A stretch of 64,000 nt of DNA from Pseudomonadota bacterium (GTDB lineage Bacteria; Pseudomonadota; Gammaproteobacteria; Burkholderiales; Burkholderiaceae_B). Shown here piece by piece: positions 18,506-27,204 of the stretch (its first letter is position 1; the number at the start of each line of letters is the position of its first letter). The stretch is taken from positions 112,027 to 176,026 of the forward strand of contig JAEWEV010000033.1 of the NCBI GenBank assembly GCA_023389155.1, written 5' to 3'. The position numbers and the translations under genes are program-made. Below the pieces are notes generated by a model. The model ran no database searches and had not been told where the DNA came from. It saw nothing but the letters and a program-made list of their open reading frames with translations.

Positions 18506-19705
18506 CTACTTCTGTATGGTTTTCTTGCTACGGGTATGTGGCAGAAAATGCCAGAAGATGGCGGCTGACAGAAATCCAAATCCGCCTGTCAGCATGATTC
18601 CCGCGCCCAACGAAACCAGGGCTGTCATACCGGAAAGCAGGAATGGTCCGGCACTGCTACCGATATCGCTGATCAGCCGCCATAGTCCAAGAAATTCGGT
18701 ACGGCCATGATTCGGAGAAGCGTCAGCCCCTAGCGTCATATTGATTCCCGATCCAAACCCGTTCCCCAGGCCCATCAGCATGGCCACGACAAGGAAGGTA
18801 ATGATATTAGTTGTAAACGGCATGAGTACCAGTGAACTCCCCATGATAAGCGTACAAGGCAAGGCTACCCACAGGCGACCCCACTCGTCCATAATTTTGC
18901 CGGCGGGATAAAACACCAGCATGTCAACCGCAGAGGACACGCCGAATATGACAGATGTGGCCGCAGGGCTCAGGCCGATATAATCTGCCCAAAGCGGAAT
19001 CACAATTTGCCGGGCCGCGCGCATGGCACTGATCATCAATACCGCCAGACCCAGAGACATAAACACACCGGCATGCTCGCGGGCAATATGCAGCATCTTC
19101 GGACGAACGGACGGCAGATCATAGTGGGTTCGGGGCTCCACCGACAGATCCGGCATATGGTATGTCAGAACCAGCGCCACCAGAAGCGCCAGGATGCCAA
19201 CCCAATAAGCGCCCGACAGTCCCATGAAGTGCATGAATCCGGCGCCCGCGAATGGTCCTGCAAACATGCCGATACGATTGACTCCACCCAATATGGATAA
19301 TGCACGCGCGCGCATGTAAAACGGCACGGCCTCGATCATGTAGGTCTGTCTTGCAAGAAAGAAAACCGAAGTCGATACGCCGATCAACAAGGCTGCAACG
19401 GCGAGCAGCGACACATGCTGGGCGTAGATGCAGATCAGCAGTGCAATGATGGTGATGCAGGCCGCAGCAAGCAGCGCGCGCCGTTCACCAATACGAGCAG
19501 TGACCAATGCAGCGGGAATATTGGCGACCAGCGACCCCAGACCGATCAGTGCGATGATGAGGCCGGCAAGTGCCGGCGCGGCGCCAAGGTCCCTGGCACT
19601 GAGTGCGATCACAGGCAGAATGGATCCGTTGGCAAAACCGAAAAGCATGGCAGGACCGTAAGCAGGAATGGCAATACTTTTTAAACTGAAACTGCTGTCT
19701 GCCAT
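18506..19705 (-). CDS. MFS transporter
   Basis: 399 aa with about 12 hydrophobic segments and the MFS motif A-like loop 'ARIGERRALLAA' after helix 2, plus 'YPAGKIMDEWGRLWVALP' in the second half, the expected repeat. No substrate can be assigned. It stands alone, with a perfect 7-bp inverted repeat about 140 bases upstream (19846-19867). Confidence 0.88.
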   Translation of the reverse strand: MADSSFSLKSIAIPAYGPAMLFGFANGSILPVIALSARDLGAAPALAGLIIALIGLGSLVANIPAALVTARIGERRALLAAACITIIALLICIYAQHVSLLAVAALLIGVSTSVFFLARQTYMIEAVPFYMRARALSILGGVNRIGMFAGPFAGAGFMHFMGLSGAYWVGILALLVALVLTYHMPDLSVEPRTHYDLPSVRPKMLHIAREHAGVFMSLGLAVLMISAMRAARQIVIPLWADYIGLSPAATSVIFGVSSAVDMLVFYPAGKIMDEWGRLWVALPCTLIMGSSLVLMPFTTNIITFLVVAMLMGLGNGFGSGINMTLGADASPNHGRTEFLGLWRLISDIGSSAGPFLLSGMTALVSLGAGIMLTGGFGFLSAAIFWHFLPHTRSKKTIQK

Positions 19706-20142
19706 GCGAATGTCCTTCGTGATTACCGGTAAATAGTGTGCATTTTACCGCTGCAATCGGGACCCGGGCAGTAAAGTGACGCGAATGCGGCTGTATTCTT
19801 GTGAATGATTGCATCTCTGATAAGACATTCAGCAATACGTCAAGTTGACATCCATCCCGTGATGTCACGCCCCGATCCGCTAACTGCGCATGACGAATCA
19901 CAATATGGCTGACGGTATTCAGAAGCGCCTGAAGGAATCACATTCGCTGACAGACGCGCAAGTCATATTCTGGCTTAAATGCTGGGGTCTTTGATGTTTG
20001 CCATACGACAAAGGTATCAGCTACACACATAACTTTCATCGCTTAATTTATAAGCACTAAGTAGTGGACGCAAGCTTGGAGGCTTACCTATACTGCCTCT
20101 TATCGAACCTATTCGACAAAAGCATGAAGAGGCCAACCTCAT
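19706..20142. other. 437-base divergent intergenic region
   Basis: No supported gene between the MFS transporter and soxC. It contains one perfect inverted repeat (19846-19867) and, next to soxC, a GAGG Shine-Dalgarno about 10 bases before its ATG. Nothing else stands out. Confidence 0.6.
19846..19867. promoter_or_regulatory. Inverted repeat, possible operator for the MFS gene
   Basis: TGACATC (19846-19852) and GATGTCA (19861-19867), perfect 7-bp arms around eight bases. Size and symmetry fit a dimeric repressor site; no regulator gene is adjacent. Confidence 0.4.
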
Positions 20143-21468
20143 ATGACGATTGATCTATTACCTGACACCACTCCGGCTACCACAGAACCAGACACGCTGA
20201 ACAGACGTCGACGTTTTCTGCGTAACGGCGCAGCCGTTGTCACCGGCATCCTGACTGCGAATACTGATCTGAATACAGCCGGCGCAGCAACGCCGCCCCT
20301 CGCTGCCGACAATGTGCCGGCTCCCGATGCAGCGCCGCTGAGTATTCCCCAATGGTCGCGGCAACCCGGCGCCCTGGTGGGCAGTCGTCCTTACGGCACT
20401 CCTTCAACATTCGAGAGTCGCGTTATCCGTCATTTACGCAAGACAGACAAGCAGTATTTCTCTTCATCCACGCGCACACCCATACAGGAACTCGATGGCA
20501 TCATTACGCCTAACGGGTTGTTCTACGAACGTCATCATAATGGCATTCCTGATATTGACCCGGCGGCACACCGACTGGTTGTACATGGGCTGGTCGATAA
20601 CGCGCTGTCCTTTACCGTTGACGATATCCGTCGCTTCCCCGCCCATAGCCAGATTTATTTTCTTGAATGCTCCGGCAATCCCGGCTATACCGTTTATGGA
20701 AAGACGGCAGCCGAGGCCAACGGATTGGTCAGCTGTGCAGAATGGACCGGCGCTCTTCTGAAAACATTGCTGAATGAAGCCGGCGTCAAACCCGAAGCCA
20801 AATGGGTCATTGCAGAGGGGGCGGACGGCGCGGGCATGAATCGCAGTATCCCGCTGGAAAAATGTCTTGACGACGCCATGCTGGTCTACAGTCAGAACGG
20901 TGAACGCTTGCGGCCTGAACAGGGATATCCGCTAAGACTGCTCTTACCTGGTTTCGAAGGCAATATGAATATTAAGTGGCTGCGTCGACTGCAGATCGCC
21001 GACAGACCATTGCATTCAAGGGAAGAAACATCAAAGTACACCGATAGCCTGCCCAGCGGAAAAGCCCGTGAATTCACATTTGTGATGGAAGCGAAATCCA
21101 TCATCACCAGTCCTTCTGGCGGACAGCAAATCCAGGAAAAAGGGTTTCATGAAATCCGTGGCATTGCGTGGAGCGGTCGAGGACGGATTAGCAAAGTGGA
21201 AATTTCAGTTGATGAAGGCAAGTCCTGGCAGCAAGCCACATTACAGTTACCTGTTCTGAGCAAGGCGTTGACACGCTTTGTTTTTCCCTGGACATGGAAT
21301 GGCGACTCCGTCACCATACAAAGCCGCGCTACAGACGAAACCGGCTATACGCAGCCCACACTGGCGTCTTTGGTCGATGTGCGTGGCGCCAATGCCACCT
21401 ATCACAATAACGCGATTACGCCATGGCGAATTGCCCCTGACGGAAAGGTGACGCATGCACTTGCTTGA
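20143..21468 (+). CDS. soxC: SoxC-type sulfite dehydrogenase, molybdopterin subunit
   Basis: 441 aa molybdenum enzyme of the sulfite oxidase family. The N-terminus has a Tat motif ('RRRRFLRNGAAVV'), consistent with export of the folded cofactor protein. Conserved SoxC stretches include 'FYERHHNGIPDIDP', the molybdenum-ligand Cys in 'YFLECSGNPG', 'GLVSCAEWTG' and 'YPLRLLLPGFEGNMNIKWLRR'; a C-terminal dimerisation domain follows from about residue 310. It overlaps the cytochrome gene by 14 bases. soxXYZAB are absent from the window, so the enzyme may act on free sulfite rather than in the full Sox complex (inference). Confidence 0.9.
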   Translation: MTIDLLPDTTPATTEPDTLNRRRRFLRNGAAVVTGILTANTDLNTAGAATPPLAADNVPAPDAAPLSIPQWSRQPGALVGSRPYGTPSTFESRVIRHLRKTDKQYFSSSTRTPIQELDGIITPNGLFYERHHNGIPDIDPAAHRLVVHGLVDNALSFTVDDIRRFPAHSQIYFLECSGNPGYTVYGKTAAEANGLVSCAEWTGALLKTLLNEAGVKPEAKWVIAEGADGAGMNRSIPLEKCLDDAMLVYSQNGERLRPEQGYPLRLLLPGFEGNMNIKWLRRLQIADRPLHSREETSKYTDSLPSGKAREFTFVMEAKSIITSPSGGQQIQEKGFHEIRGIAWSGRGRISKVEISVDEGKSWQQATLQLPVLSKALTRFVFPWTWNGDSVTIQSRATDETGYTQPTLASLVDVRGANATYHNNAITPWRIAPDGKVTHALA

Positions 21469-22084
21469 ACCCGAACTCAGGCTCAAATACATTCCTCTGC
21501 AATGCCTGGTGCTACTGGCGAGCTGGGTATTGCTGCCCGGCGGAACCGGCGTTGCGCATGGCGCCGAAAAGTACCGCATCGGCCATCCCATCACGGCAAC
21601 ACAACTGGCACCGTGGGATATCAACGTCTTTGCGGACGGAGCGAATCTGCCCTCCGGCAGTGGCACTGTTGCACATGGAAAAAGCATCTACCTCCAGCAA
21701 TGTGCATCCTGTCACGGTATCAACGGAGAAGGAGGCACCGGAGATAAACTGAGCGGTGGAATCGGTACATTGGCGTCCGCCACGCCCGTCAAGACGGTAG
21801 GCAGCTTCTGGCCGTATGCCCCTACGCTGTTCGACTATATCAGACGCGCCATGCCTTTGAACGCACCACAAAGCCTGAGTAACGAGCAGGTCTATGCGGT
21901 CACTTCCTATGTACTACATCTGAATGGACTGCTGCCTGAAAACGCTACGCTTGATGCCAAATCGCTTGCCGCAATCCGTATGCCCAATCGCGACGGCTTT
22001 GTAGCCGATCCGCGCCCTGACGTGCAGCAGGAACATGCCAAGAAAAGCCAGCCGGTAGCAGCACCGCAATCACAACCGCAATAA
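21455..22084 (+). CDS. SoxD-like one-heme cytochrome c
   Basis: 209 aa c-type cytochrome, electron acceptor for the adjacent SoxC. It has a signal peptide ending near 'VAHGAEK', one heme site 'CASCHG' and a likely axial Met in 'RRAMPLNAPQSL'. The sequence follows the N-terminal domain of SoxD ('APWDINVFADGANLPSGSG', 'GSFWPYAPTLFDYI'), but classical SoxD is about 380 aa with a second heme domain, missing here. The tail is Gln/Pro/Ala-rich and ends in repeated 'QPQ'-like residues. Confidence 0.88.
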   Translation: MHLLEPELRLKYIPLQCLVLLASWVLLPGGTGVAHGAEKYRIGHPITATQLAPWDINVFADGANLPSGSGTVAHGKSIYLQQCASCHGINGEGGTGDKLSGGIGTLASATPVKTVGSFWPYAPTLFDYIRRAMPLNAPQSLSNEQVYAVTSYVLHLNGLLPENATLDAKSLAAIRMPNRDGFVADPRPDVQQEHAKKSQPVAAPQSQPQ

Positions 22085-22259
22085 TATCTTCCTGACCCGG
22101 GGAATGGAACATTCAGTGACTTGCGCATTGGTCAGGTGTGCATCCGCGTACCTGCCCTGCGCAATCCAGATGAATGCGAACATACTGCCAGTTATCACGA
22201 CTGCCGTGATCCGATTTCCGCGGCCATCCCTGACATGGCTGCAGAAGAACTCAACGCCA

Positions 22260-23033
22260 TTATGCAGCGTGTATCTGATGGTCTGATTCTTTCCGGCCAA
22301 GCAAACGGCTCAGAACCTCTCGCTCCAGCATCGCGTAGTCAATATCTCCTCGCAGGCGCGGGCGACCCAGTTGTATGTCCAGATCAAGACTTACCGTTTG
22401 CTGGTCGATCAGAATCACCCGATCTGCCAGCGCGATGGCTTCAGCAACATCATGCGTTACCAGCACCGCAGTGAAACCGTATTCTTTCCAAAGCGATTCG
22501 ATCAATGCCTGCATTTCAATGCGGGTCAATGCATCCAGTGCACCTAGCGGTTCATCCAGCAACAACAGGCGTGGCTTGTGTGCCAGGGCCCGGGCCAGCG
22601 CTACGCGTTGACGCTGTCCGCCAGAGAGCACACCGGGCCAATCGTCTGCCCTGTCGGCCAGGCCAACATGCTCGAGCGACTCGATAGCGATCCGTCGAAT
22701 CACGTTTCGGTTGCCTTTCAGGCCAAGCGAGACATTATCGGCGACCGTTTGCCACGGTAGCAGACGCGCATCCTGATACATGATGCGCGTGTCCTGGCGA
22801 AATTCAGCGGCATCCCGCCCATCGAGTCTGATTCTGCCCTGACTGGTGGCCTCCAGGCCACCGAGCAAGCGCAGCAGTGTGCTTTTGCCGCAGCCGCTAC
22901 GACCAACCACAGACAGAAACTGGCCTGCCGCGACGTTCAGATTCACATCAAGCAACACCTGCCGGCTACCAAAGCGTTTTCCGACACCCTCCACCCGCAG
23001 ATCAATGCCACCTGTTTTCTGTTCCGTACTCAT
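22260..23033 (-). CDS. ssuB: Aliphatic sulfonate ABC transporter ATPase SsuB
   Basis: 257 aa cytoplasmic ATPase. Walker A 'GRSGCGKST', signature 'LSGGQRQRVALARAL', Walker B 'LLLLDEPLGALD' and the switch His in 'VLVTHDVAEA' are intact; the family is nitrate/sulfonate/taurine (Tau/Ssu). The sulfonate assignment follows from ssuC, ssuA and the divergent ssuE-ssuD pair. Confidence 0.92.
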   Translation of the reverse strand: MSTEQKTGGIDLRVEGVGKRFGSRQVLLDVNLNVAAGQFLSVVGRSGCGKSTLLRLLGGLEATSQGRIRLDGRDAAEFRQDTRIMYQDARLLPWQTVADNVSLGLKGNRNVIRRIAIESLEHVGLADRADDWPGVLSGGQRQRVALARALAHKPRLLLLDEPLGALDALTRIEMQALIESLWKEYGFTAVLVTHDVAEAIALADRVILIDQQTVSLDLDIQLGRPRLRGDIDYAMLEREVLSRLLGRKESDHQIHAA

Positions 23034-23060
23034 TCTTTCTCCCTGGCGTGAGCCATGTAT

Positions 23061-23903
23061 CTATTGAAAGCCGGGGTTCCAGCGTAACAGACGTCTTTCA
23101 AGCGCCCGGGATGCGGTATCGGCAAGCTTGCCCAGCACGGCGTATAGCAAAATGGCAACCACTACGATATCTGTCTGCATGAACTCACGCGCCGTCATCG
23201 CCATATATCCGATACCGCTGCTGGCAGAAATCGTTTCCGCAACAATCAGGGTCAGCCACATGAAGCCCAGCGCAAACCTGACGCCCACCAGAATGCTGGG
23301 CATGGCGCCGGGAAGAATCACCTTTTTGAACAGTTGCCATTCGGACAGTCCGTAGGAGCGCCCCATCTCGATCAGATCACGATCAACAGACCGAATACCG
23401 TGAAACGTATTCAGGTAGATAGGAAACAGGGTACCCAGCGCAACAAGAAAAAGTTTTCCGGCCTCGTCAATACCGAACCACAAAATCACAAGTGGAATTA
23501 GCGACAAATGGGGTACGTTGCGTACCATCTGTATCGTCGTATCAAGGTACCGTTCGCATACCCTGAATCCCCCATTCAGAAAACCCAGCACCAGACCAAG
23601 CGCACCGCCGATGAAAAAGCCGATTAGCGCACGCGCAAAGCTTGCCCATAGATGAACGAATATTTCACCACTGCTTATCAGCTGCCATGCGGCCAGCACG
23701 ACCGCCAGTGGTGACGGTGCGACCCTAGAAGAAAGCCATCCCAGCGACGCGGCCAGTTGCCAAAGTAAAATCAGTACGATTGGAACCAGCCACGGCGCAA
23801 GCCTGCTGCCTGAAACTCTTCGCCAGAAGCCTGCGCGTTCAAGCGGCACAGTGACAGAATGCACAACTGGTGCTTCAGTCGAGTCACGGACGCCAGATAA
23901 CAT
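23061..23903 (-). CDS. ssuC: Aliphatic sulfonate ABC transporter permease SsuC
   Basis: 280 aa inner-membrane permease with about six hydrophobic helices and the BPD transport motif region 'LIEMGRSYGLSEWQLFKKVILPGAMPSI' (the EAA loop touching SsuB). Its start overlaps the ssuA 3' end by 20 bases; ssuB follows after 27 bases. Confidence 0.92.
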   Translation of the reverse strand: MLSGVRDSTEAPVVHSVTVPLERAGFWRRVSGSRLAPWLVPIVLILLWQLAASLGWLSSRVAPSPLAVVLAAWQLISSGEIFVHLWASFARALIGFFIGGALGLVLGFLNGGFRVCERYLDTTIQMVRNVPHLSLIPLVILWFGIDEAGKLFLVALGTLFPIYLNTFHGIRSVDRDLIEMGRSYGLSEWQLFKKVILPGAMPSILVGVRFALGFMWLTLIVAETISASSGIGYMAMTAREFMQTDIVVVAILLYAVLGKLADTASRALERRLLRWNPGFQ

Positions 23904-24852
23904 TTTTTATCTCCAGTGCGCGCGGAATCAGCTTCTGGGCAGTAAATGCATCTGCAATATTCTGCTGATTCTGCGCAACTTCGTCTGTAATATAGGCAAC
24001 ACCGTATGCATAGTTCTTGAGCGCTGCACGCGTTGTTTCGATGCTAAGTCCAATCTGCGGGGAAAGGATCTTTGCCGCCTCATCGAAATTGGCCACTGTC
24101 CACTTGTCTGCGACATCTACCTCCTCAATCGCCCATTTCAGAACCTCCGGATAAGACTTGGCGTAAGATGCCGTGGAGAGATAGAAGTTGTAGTTGTGCA
24201 CATCGTTATGTCCGGCCACCAGTACACGCGCATCAATCTGATCGATCGCTGCCTGCGCAAAGGGGTCCCAGATCACCCACGCATCAATGGCTTCGCTTTC
24301 GAAAGCGGCGCGTGCATCTGCTGGTGGCAAATACTTCACCTCAATATCCGAATAGGCGAGACCTTCTCTTTCAAGCACCTTCAGCAACAGGTAGTGCACA
24401 TTTGACCCGCGGTTAAACGCCACCCGCTTGCCTTTGAGTTCCCTGAAGGACTTGACGGGAGAATCTCTTCGGACCAGAATTTTTTCTGCCTTGGGTGCGG
24501 GAGGCTCGCTTGCAACGTAAACCAGATCCGCGCCAGCCGCCTGGGCAAATACGGGAGGAGTCTCGCCTACGCAGGCAAAATCAATACTTCCAACATTCAG
24601 TCCTTCCAGCATCTGCGGCCCAGCCGTAAACTCAATCCAGCGCACAGCAACATTTTCTTTCTTCAACCTTGCATCAAGATTTCCACGAGCACGAAGCAGC
24701 GCAATATTGGAACCCTTTTGCCAGCCTACCCGAAAAGTCGTAGCGCTGGTCTGCGCCAGGACTGTATGCAAAGGTGCGGCTGAGGCAAAGGCAGCCAGCG
24801 ATGTAAGTAATTTCAATGATGATCGTCGGTTGCGAAATGCGCTATCAGTCAT
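23884..24852 (-). CDS. ssuA: Sulfonate-binding periplasmic protein SsuA
   Basis: 322 aa substrate-binding protein with a signal peptide (basic 'RNRRSSLK', hydrophobic core, cleavage near 'TVLAQT') and the NMT1/SsuA fold ('FRVGWQKGSNIALLRARG', 'GVDFA..GETPPVFAQAAGADLVYV' type segments). ATG 24852 is chosen because the signal peptide begins there and AGGA lies upstream; the frame runs open for a further 65 codons without such features. First gene of ssuACB, divergent from ssuE. Confidence 0.93.
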   Translation of the reverse strand: MTDSAFRNRRSSLKLLTSLAAFASAAPLHTVLAQTSATTFRVGWQKGSNIALLRARGNLDARLKKENVAVRWIEFTAGPQMLEGLNVGSIDFACVGETPPVFAQAAGADLVYVASEPPAPKAEKILVRRDSPVKSFRELKGKRVAFNRGSNVHYLLLKVLEREGLAYSDIEVKYLPPADARAAFESEAIDAWVIWDPFAQAAIDQIDARVLVAGHNDVHNYNFYLSTASYAKSYPEVLKWAIEEVDVADKWTVANFDEAAKILSPQIGLSIETTRAALKNYAYGVAYITDEVAQNQQNIADAFTAQKLIPRALEIKNVIWRP

Positions 24853-25105
24853 ATGCAAAGAATCCTGTTGGTTGAAATTTCGCCCCATCTTAGCAAGGTG
24901 ATACGCAGCGCTTCCAATATCAATTTGTATTTTGCTTATTCCTGACTTTAAATCTGTCGCGGAATAAACAAATGCAATAAAGATTGTTTGAACCGGCCGT
25001 ATGCAATGTTGTAATGAATGCCAGATCCGTTTCTCGACTGGGCTCACTCGCTCATGTCAACGAATAAACTTCATAATTACTGTCCAGCCATTCACAGAGA
25101 AAAGC
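24853..25105. promoter_or_regulatory. Divergent ssuA / ssuE control region
   Basis: 253 bases between two head-to-head sulfonate units, so regulation is probably shared. A weak sigma70-like pair TTGAAC (24988-24993) and TGTAAT (25010-25015), 16 bases apart, faces ssuE. A CysB/Cbl site is expected from family knowledge but was not identified by eye. Confidence 0.4.
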
Positions 25106-25687
25106 ATGCCCCATTTTCTTAACACGGTTGTCATAAATGGAAGCCCGCATCGTCCCTCTCGTACTCGCGTTCTACTGAATGCAGTAACGCAGAAAATTGC
25201 TCACGATGTTGCCCTCGAAACCGAATTCATCGACCTTGTCGACGTGGCACCGTTTATCGGAACCGTCCTGTCACAGAAAACACTGCACGCCGATGCCCGG
25301 CTGGCATTAAGCCGCATTGAAAATGCAGATTTTCTGATCGTGGGTGTACCGGTGTTTCGCGGATCGGTACCGGGGCTCTTCAAGCATTTGTTCGACCTAG
25401 TCGATATGACTGCCTTGGCCGGCAAGCCCGTATTGCTGGCTGCCACCGGTGGCAGCGCTCGCCATGGTCTGGTAATCGATCATCAACTACGCACACTGTT
25501 TGGTTTCTTTCACGCACTCAGCCTGCCCGCAGGTGTTTACGCCACCTCGGAAGAAATACAGAATGACACCATCGTGAGTGATACGCTGAAGGCACGCATC
25601 GATCTTGTCGTTTCCCTGTCGGCGCCAGTACTGGATGGCGTTCTCAGTCGGAAGCCGGAGGGTTTTTCTGAACGCGCCGTTGCATAG
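25106..25687 (+). CDS. ssuE: NAD(P)H-dependent FMN reductase SsuE
   Basis: 193 aa flavodoxin-fold reductase supplying FMNH2 to the monooxygenase SsuD. The phosphate loop 'INGSPHRPSRT' and 'GVPVFRGSVPGLFKHLFD' (flavin-binding/dimer region) are typical. ATG 25106 matches the family N-terminus and has AGAGA upstream. ssuD begins 40 bases after its stop. Confidence 0.92.
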   Translation: MPHFLNTVVINGSPHRPSRTRVLLNAVTQKIAHDVALETEFIDLVDVAPFIGTVLSQKTLHADARLALSRIENADFLIVGVPVFRGSVPGLFKHLFDLVDMTALAGKPVLLAATGGSARHGLVIDHQLRTLFGFFHALSLPAGVYATSEEIQNDTIVSDTLKARIDLVVSLSAPVLDGVLSRKPEGFSERAVA

Positions 25688-25727
25688 TTTTTTCCAGCGC
25701 AACTCACCTACTGCCATCACATATCTC

Positions 25728-26855
25728 ATGAGTCCTGAAATTTTCTGGTTTCTTCCGACCTCCGGTGACACTCGCTACCTGGGCACTTCGGATTTCGGCC
25801 GTCCGCCTTCGAATGAATACCTGCGACAGATTGCTATCACGAGTGAGCATCTGGGCTATGACGGTCTGCTGATTCCCACCGGAAGCGCCTGCCTGGACCC
25901 ATGGGTGGTCGCCGCCAGTCTGATTCCGGTGACGCATCGGATCAAGCTGCTGGTGGCCCTGCGCACATCCCTGGGCGGACCCGCCCCTTCAGCAAGGCAG
26001 GCAGCTACACTTGACCAGGCTTTACATGGCCGGCTGCTATTGAATATTGTTCCCGGCGGAGATGCTGCCGAGCTGGCAGCCGATGGCGTACAACTGAGCC
26101 ACGATCAGCGCTACGAAGCCGCGGATGAATATTTGCAGATCTGGAAGAAACTGCTGTCAGGCGAGACCGTCGACTTCAGTGGCAAATATCTGTCTGTAAA
26201 AAAAAGCCGCAACTATCATCATCCTGTACAGAATCCATGGCCACCACTTTATTTCGGCGGCTCGTCGGCGGCGGCGCACGAGCTTGCAGCACGCCATGTG
26301 GATGCCTATTTGACATGGGGAGAGCCCGTGGCGGCAGTGGCACAGAAAATTGCCGATGTACGCCGCCTTGCCAAAAAACACGGCAGAACGGTGAGATTCG
26401 GCCTCAGAGTGCATGTCATCGTCCGTGAAACCAATGCCGAAGCCTGGGCGGAAGCAGATCGTCTGATCAGTCGAATTACCGATGAGGATATCGCACGCGC
26501 CCAGAAAAACTATGCGCAAATGGACTCTGTCGGCCAGCAACGCATGGCCGCCCTGCATAATGGCAGACGTGATAGCCTTGAAGTTGCGCCCAACCTTTGG
26601 GCCGGCGTGGGGCTGGTACGAGGCGGCGCTGGTACCTCACTTGTCGGTGATCCTGAAACTGTCGCGCAACGGCTGCAGGAGTATGCTGATCTTGGCATCG
26701 ATACCTTTGTTCTATCCGGTTACCCACATCTGGAAGAAGCCTTACGCTTTGCCGAATTGGTGTTCCCATTGCTCGGCAAAGCATCAGTCACGTTGCAGGG
26801 CCAGTCACAGACCGGTGGTGCATTCGACCGGCGCGCGTCAGATAGTCCGCTGTGA
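25728..26855 (+). CDS. ssuD: FMNH2-dependent alkanesulfonate monooxygenase SsuD
   Basis: 375 aa bacterial-luciferase-like TIM barrel that cleaves C1+ alkanesulfonates to the aldehyde and sulfite. Start at ATG 25728 gives 'SPEIFWFLPTSGDTRYLGT', the canonical N-terminus; length is close to E. coli SsuD (381). Conserved 'NIVPGGD' and 'YFGGSSAAAHE' are present, and the C-terminal region has 'LVGDPETVAQRLQEYADLGIDTFVLSGYPHLEEA'-type residues (cofactor/substrate loop). Works with SsuE just upstream. Confidence 0.95.
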   Translation: MSPEIFWFLPTSGDTRYLGTSDFGRPPSNEYLRQIAITSEHLGYDGLLIPTGSACLDPWVVAASLIPVTHRIKLLVALRTSLGGPAPSARQAATLDQALHGRLLLNIVPGGDAAELAADGVQLSHDQRYEAADEYLQIWKKLLSGETVDFSGKYLSVKKSRNYHHPVQNPWPPLYFGGSSAAAHELAARHVDAYLTWGEPVAAVAQKIADVRRLAKKHGRTVRFGLRVHVIVRETNAEAWAEADRLISRITDEDIARAQKNYAQMDSVGQQRMAALHNGRRDSLEVAPNLWAGVGLVRGGAGTSLVGDPETVAQRLQEYADLGIDTFVLSGYPHLEEALRFAELVFPLLGKASVTLQGQSQTGGAFDRRASDSPL

Positions 26856-27204
26856 TTGTTCTACCGGGCTCACACATACGTGCGCGGCTTTCCATTCCAC
26901 GCTTACTCGCGCGGCTCACTCATATCATTCCCGACTAGCGTTCGCGTCACCAGCGTAAGCAGAAACGCCTGTTTCCTTAAATAAGTGAGAATTCGCCAGC
27001 TCACCCTTTGCTGTGAAATAGAGCCCTGTCCAATTTTGTATTTCGCCACGCGAAAAGTTCAAAACCTGCCGTTGACGCAGTTTGAAAGTCCCTCTTACAC
27101 TTAGGCGCTTCGTTCCCTATGCTCACGCCGAGTATGAATAACGACATATTGCATCCGTAATTGCGTGAACAATAATAAAGCCTGAGACTAAGGAGACAAC
27201 TCTC
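26856..27204. other. Intergenic region upstream of the first Bug receptor
   Basis: 349 bases without a supported gene. It contains the operator-like element at 27040-27057 and, just before the next gene, a strong SD (AAGGAGA). It marks the border between the sulfonate genes and the catabolic island. Confidence 0.6.
27040..27057. promoter_or_regulatory. Putative IclR-family operator, copy 1
   Basis: ATTTCG-CCAC-GCGAAAAG; the arms TTTCGC and GCGAAA form a perfect 15-bp palindrome with a three-base centre. Fourteen of its 18 bases, covering both arms, recur at 31130-31147 upstream of the second receptor of the same island. The nearby IclR-family gene (33113-33982) is the likely binder (inference). 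It lies 147 bases before the receptor start. Confidence 0.6.

Noticed and set aside
22085..22259. Short frames between soxD and ssuB
   Set aside because: No SD, no recognisable motif, and they run into ssuB on the opposite strand.
26856..27204. Possible RNA gene or mobile element border before the island
   Set aside because: No tRNA fold, no terminal inverted repeats, no integrase or transposase nearby.
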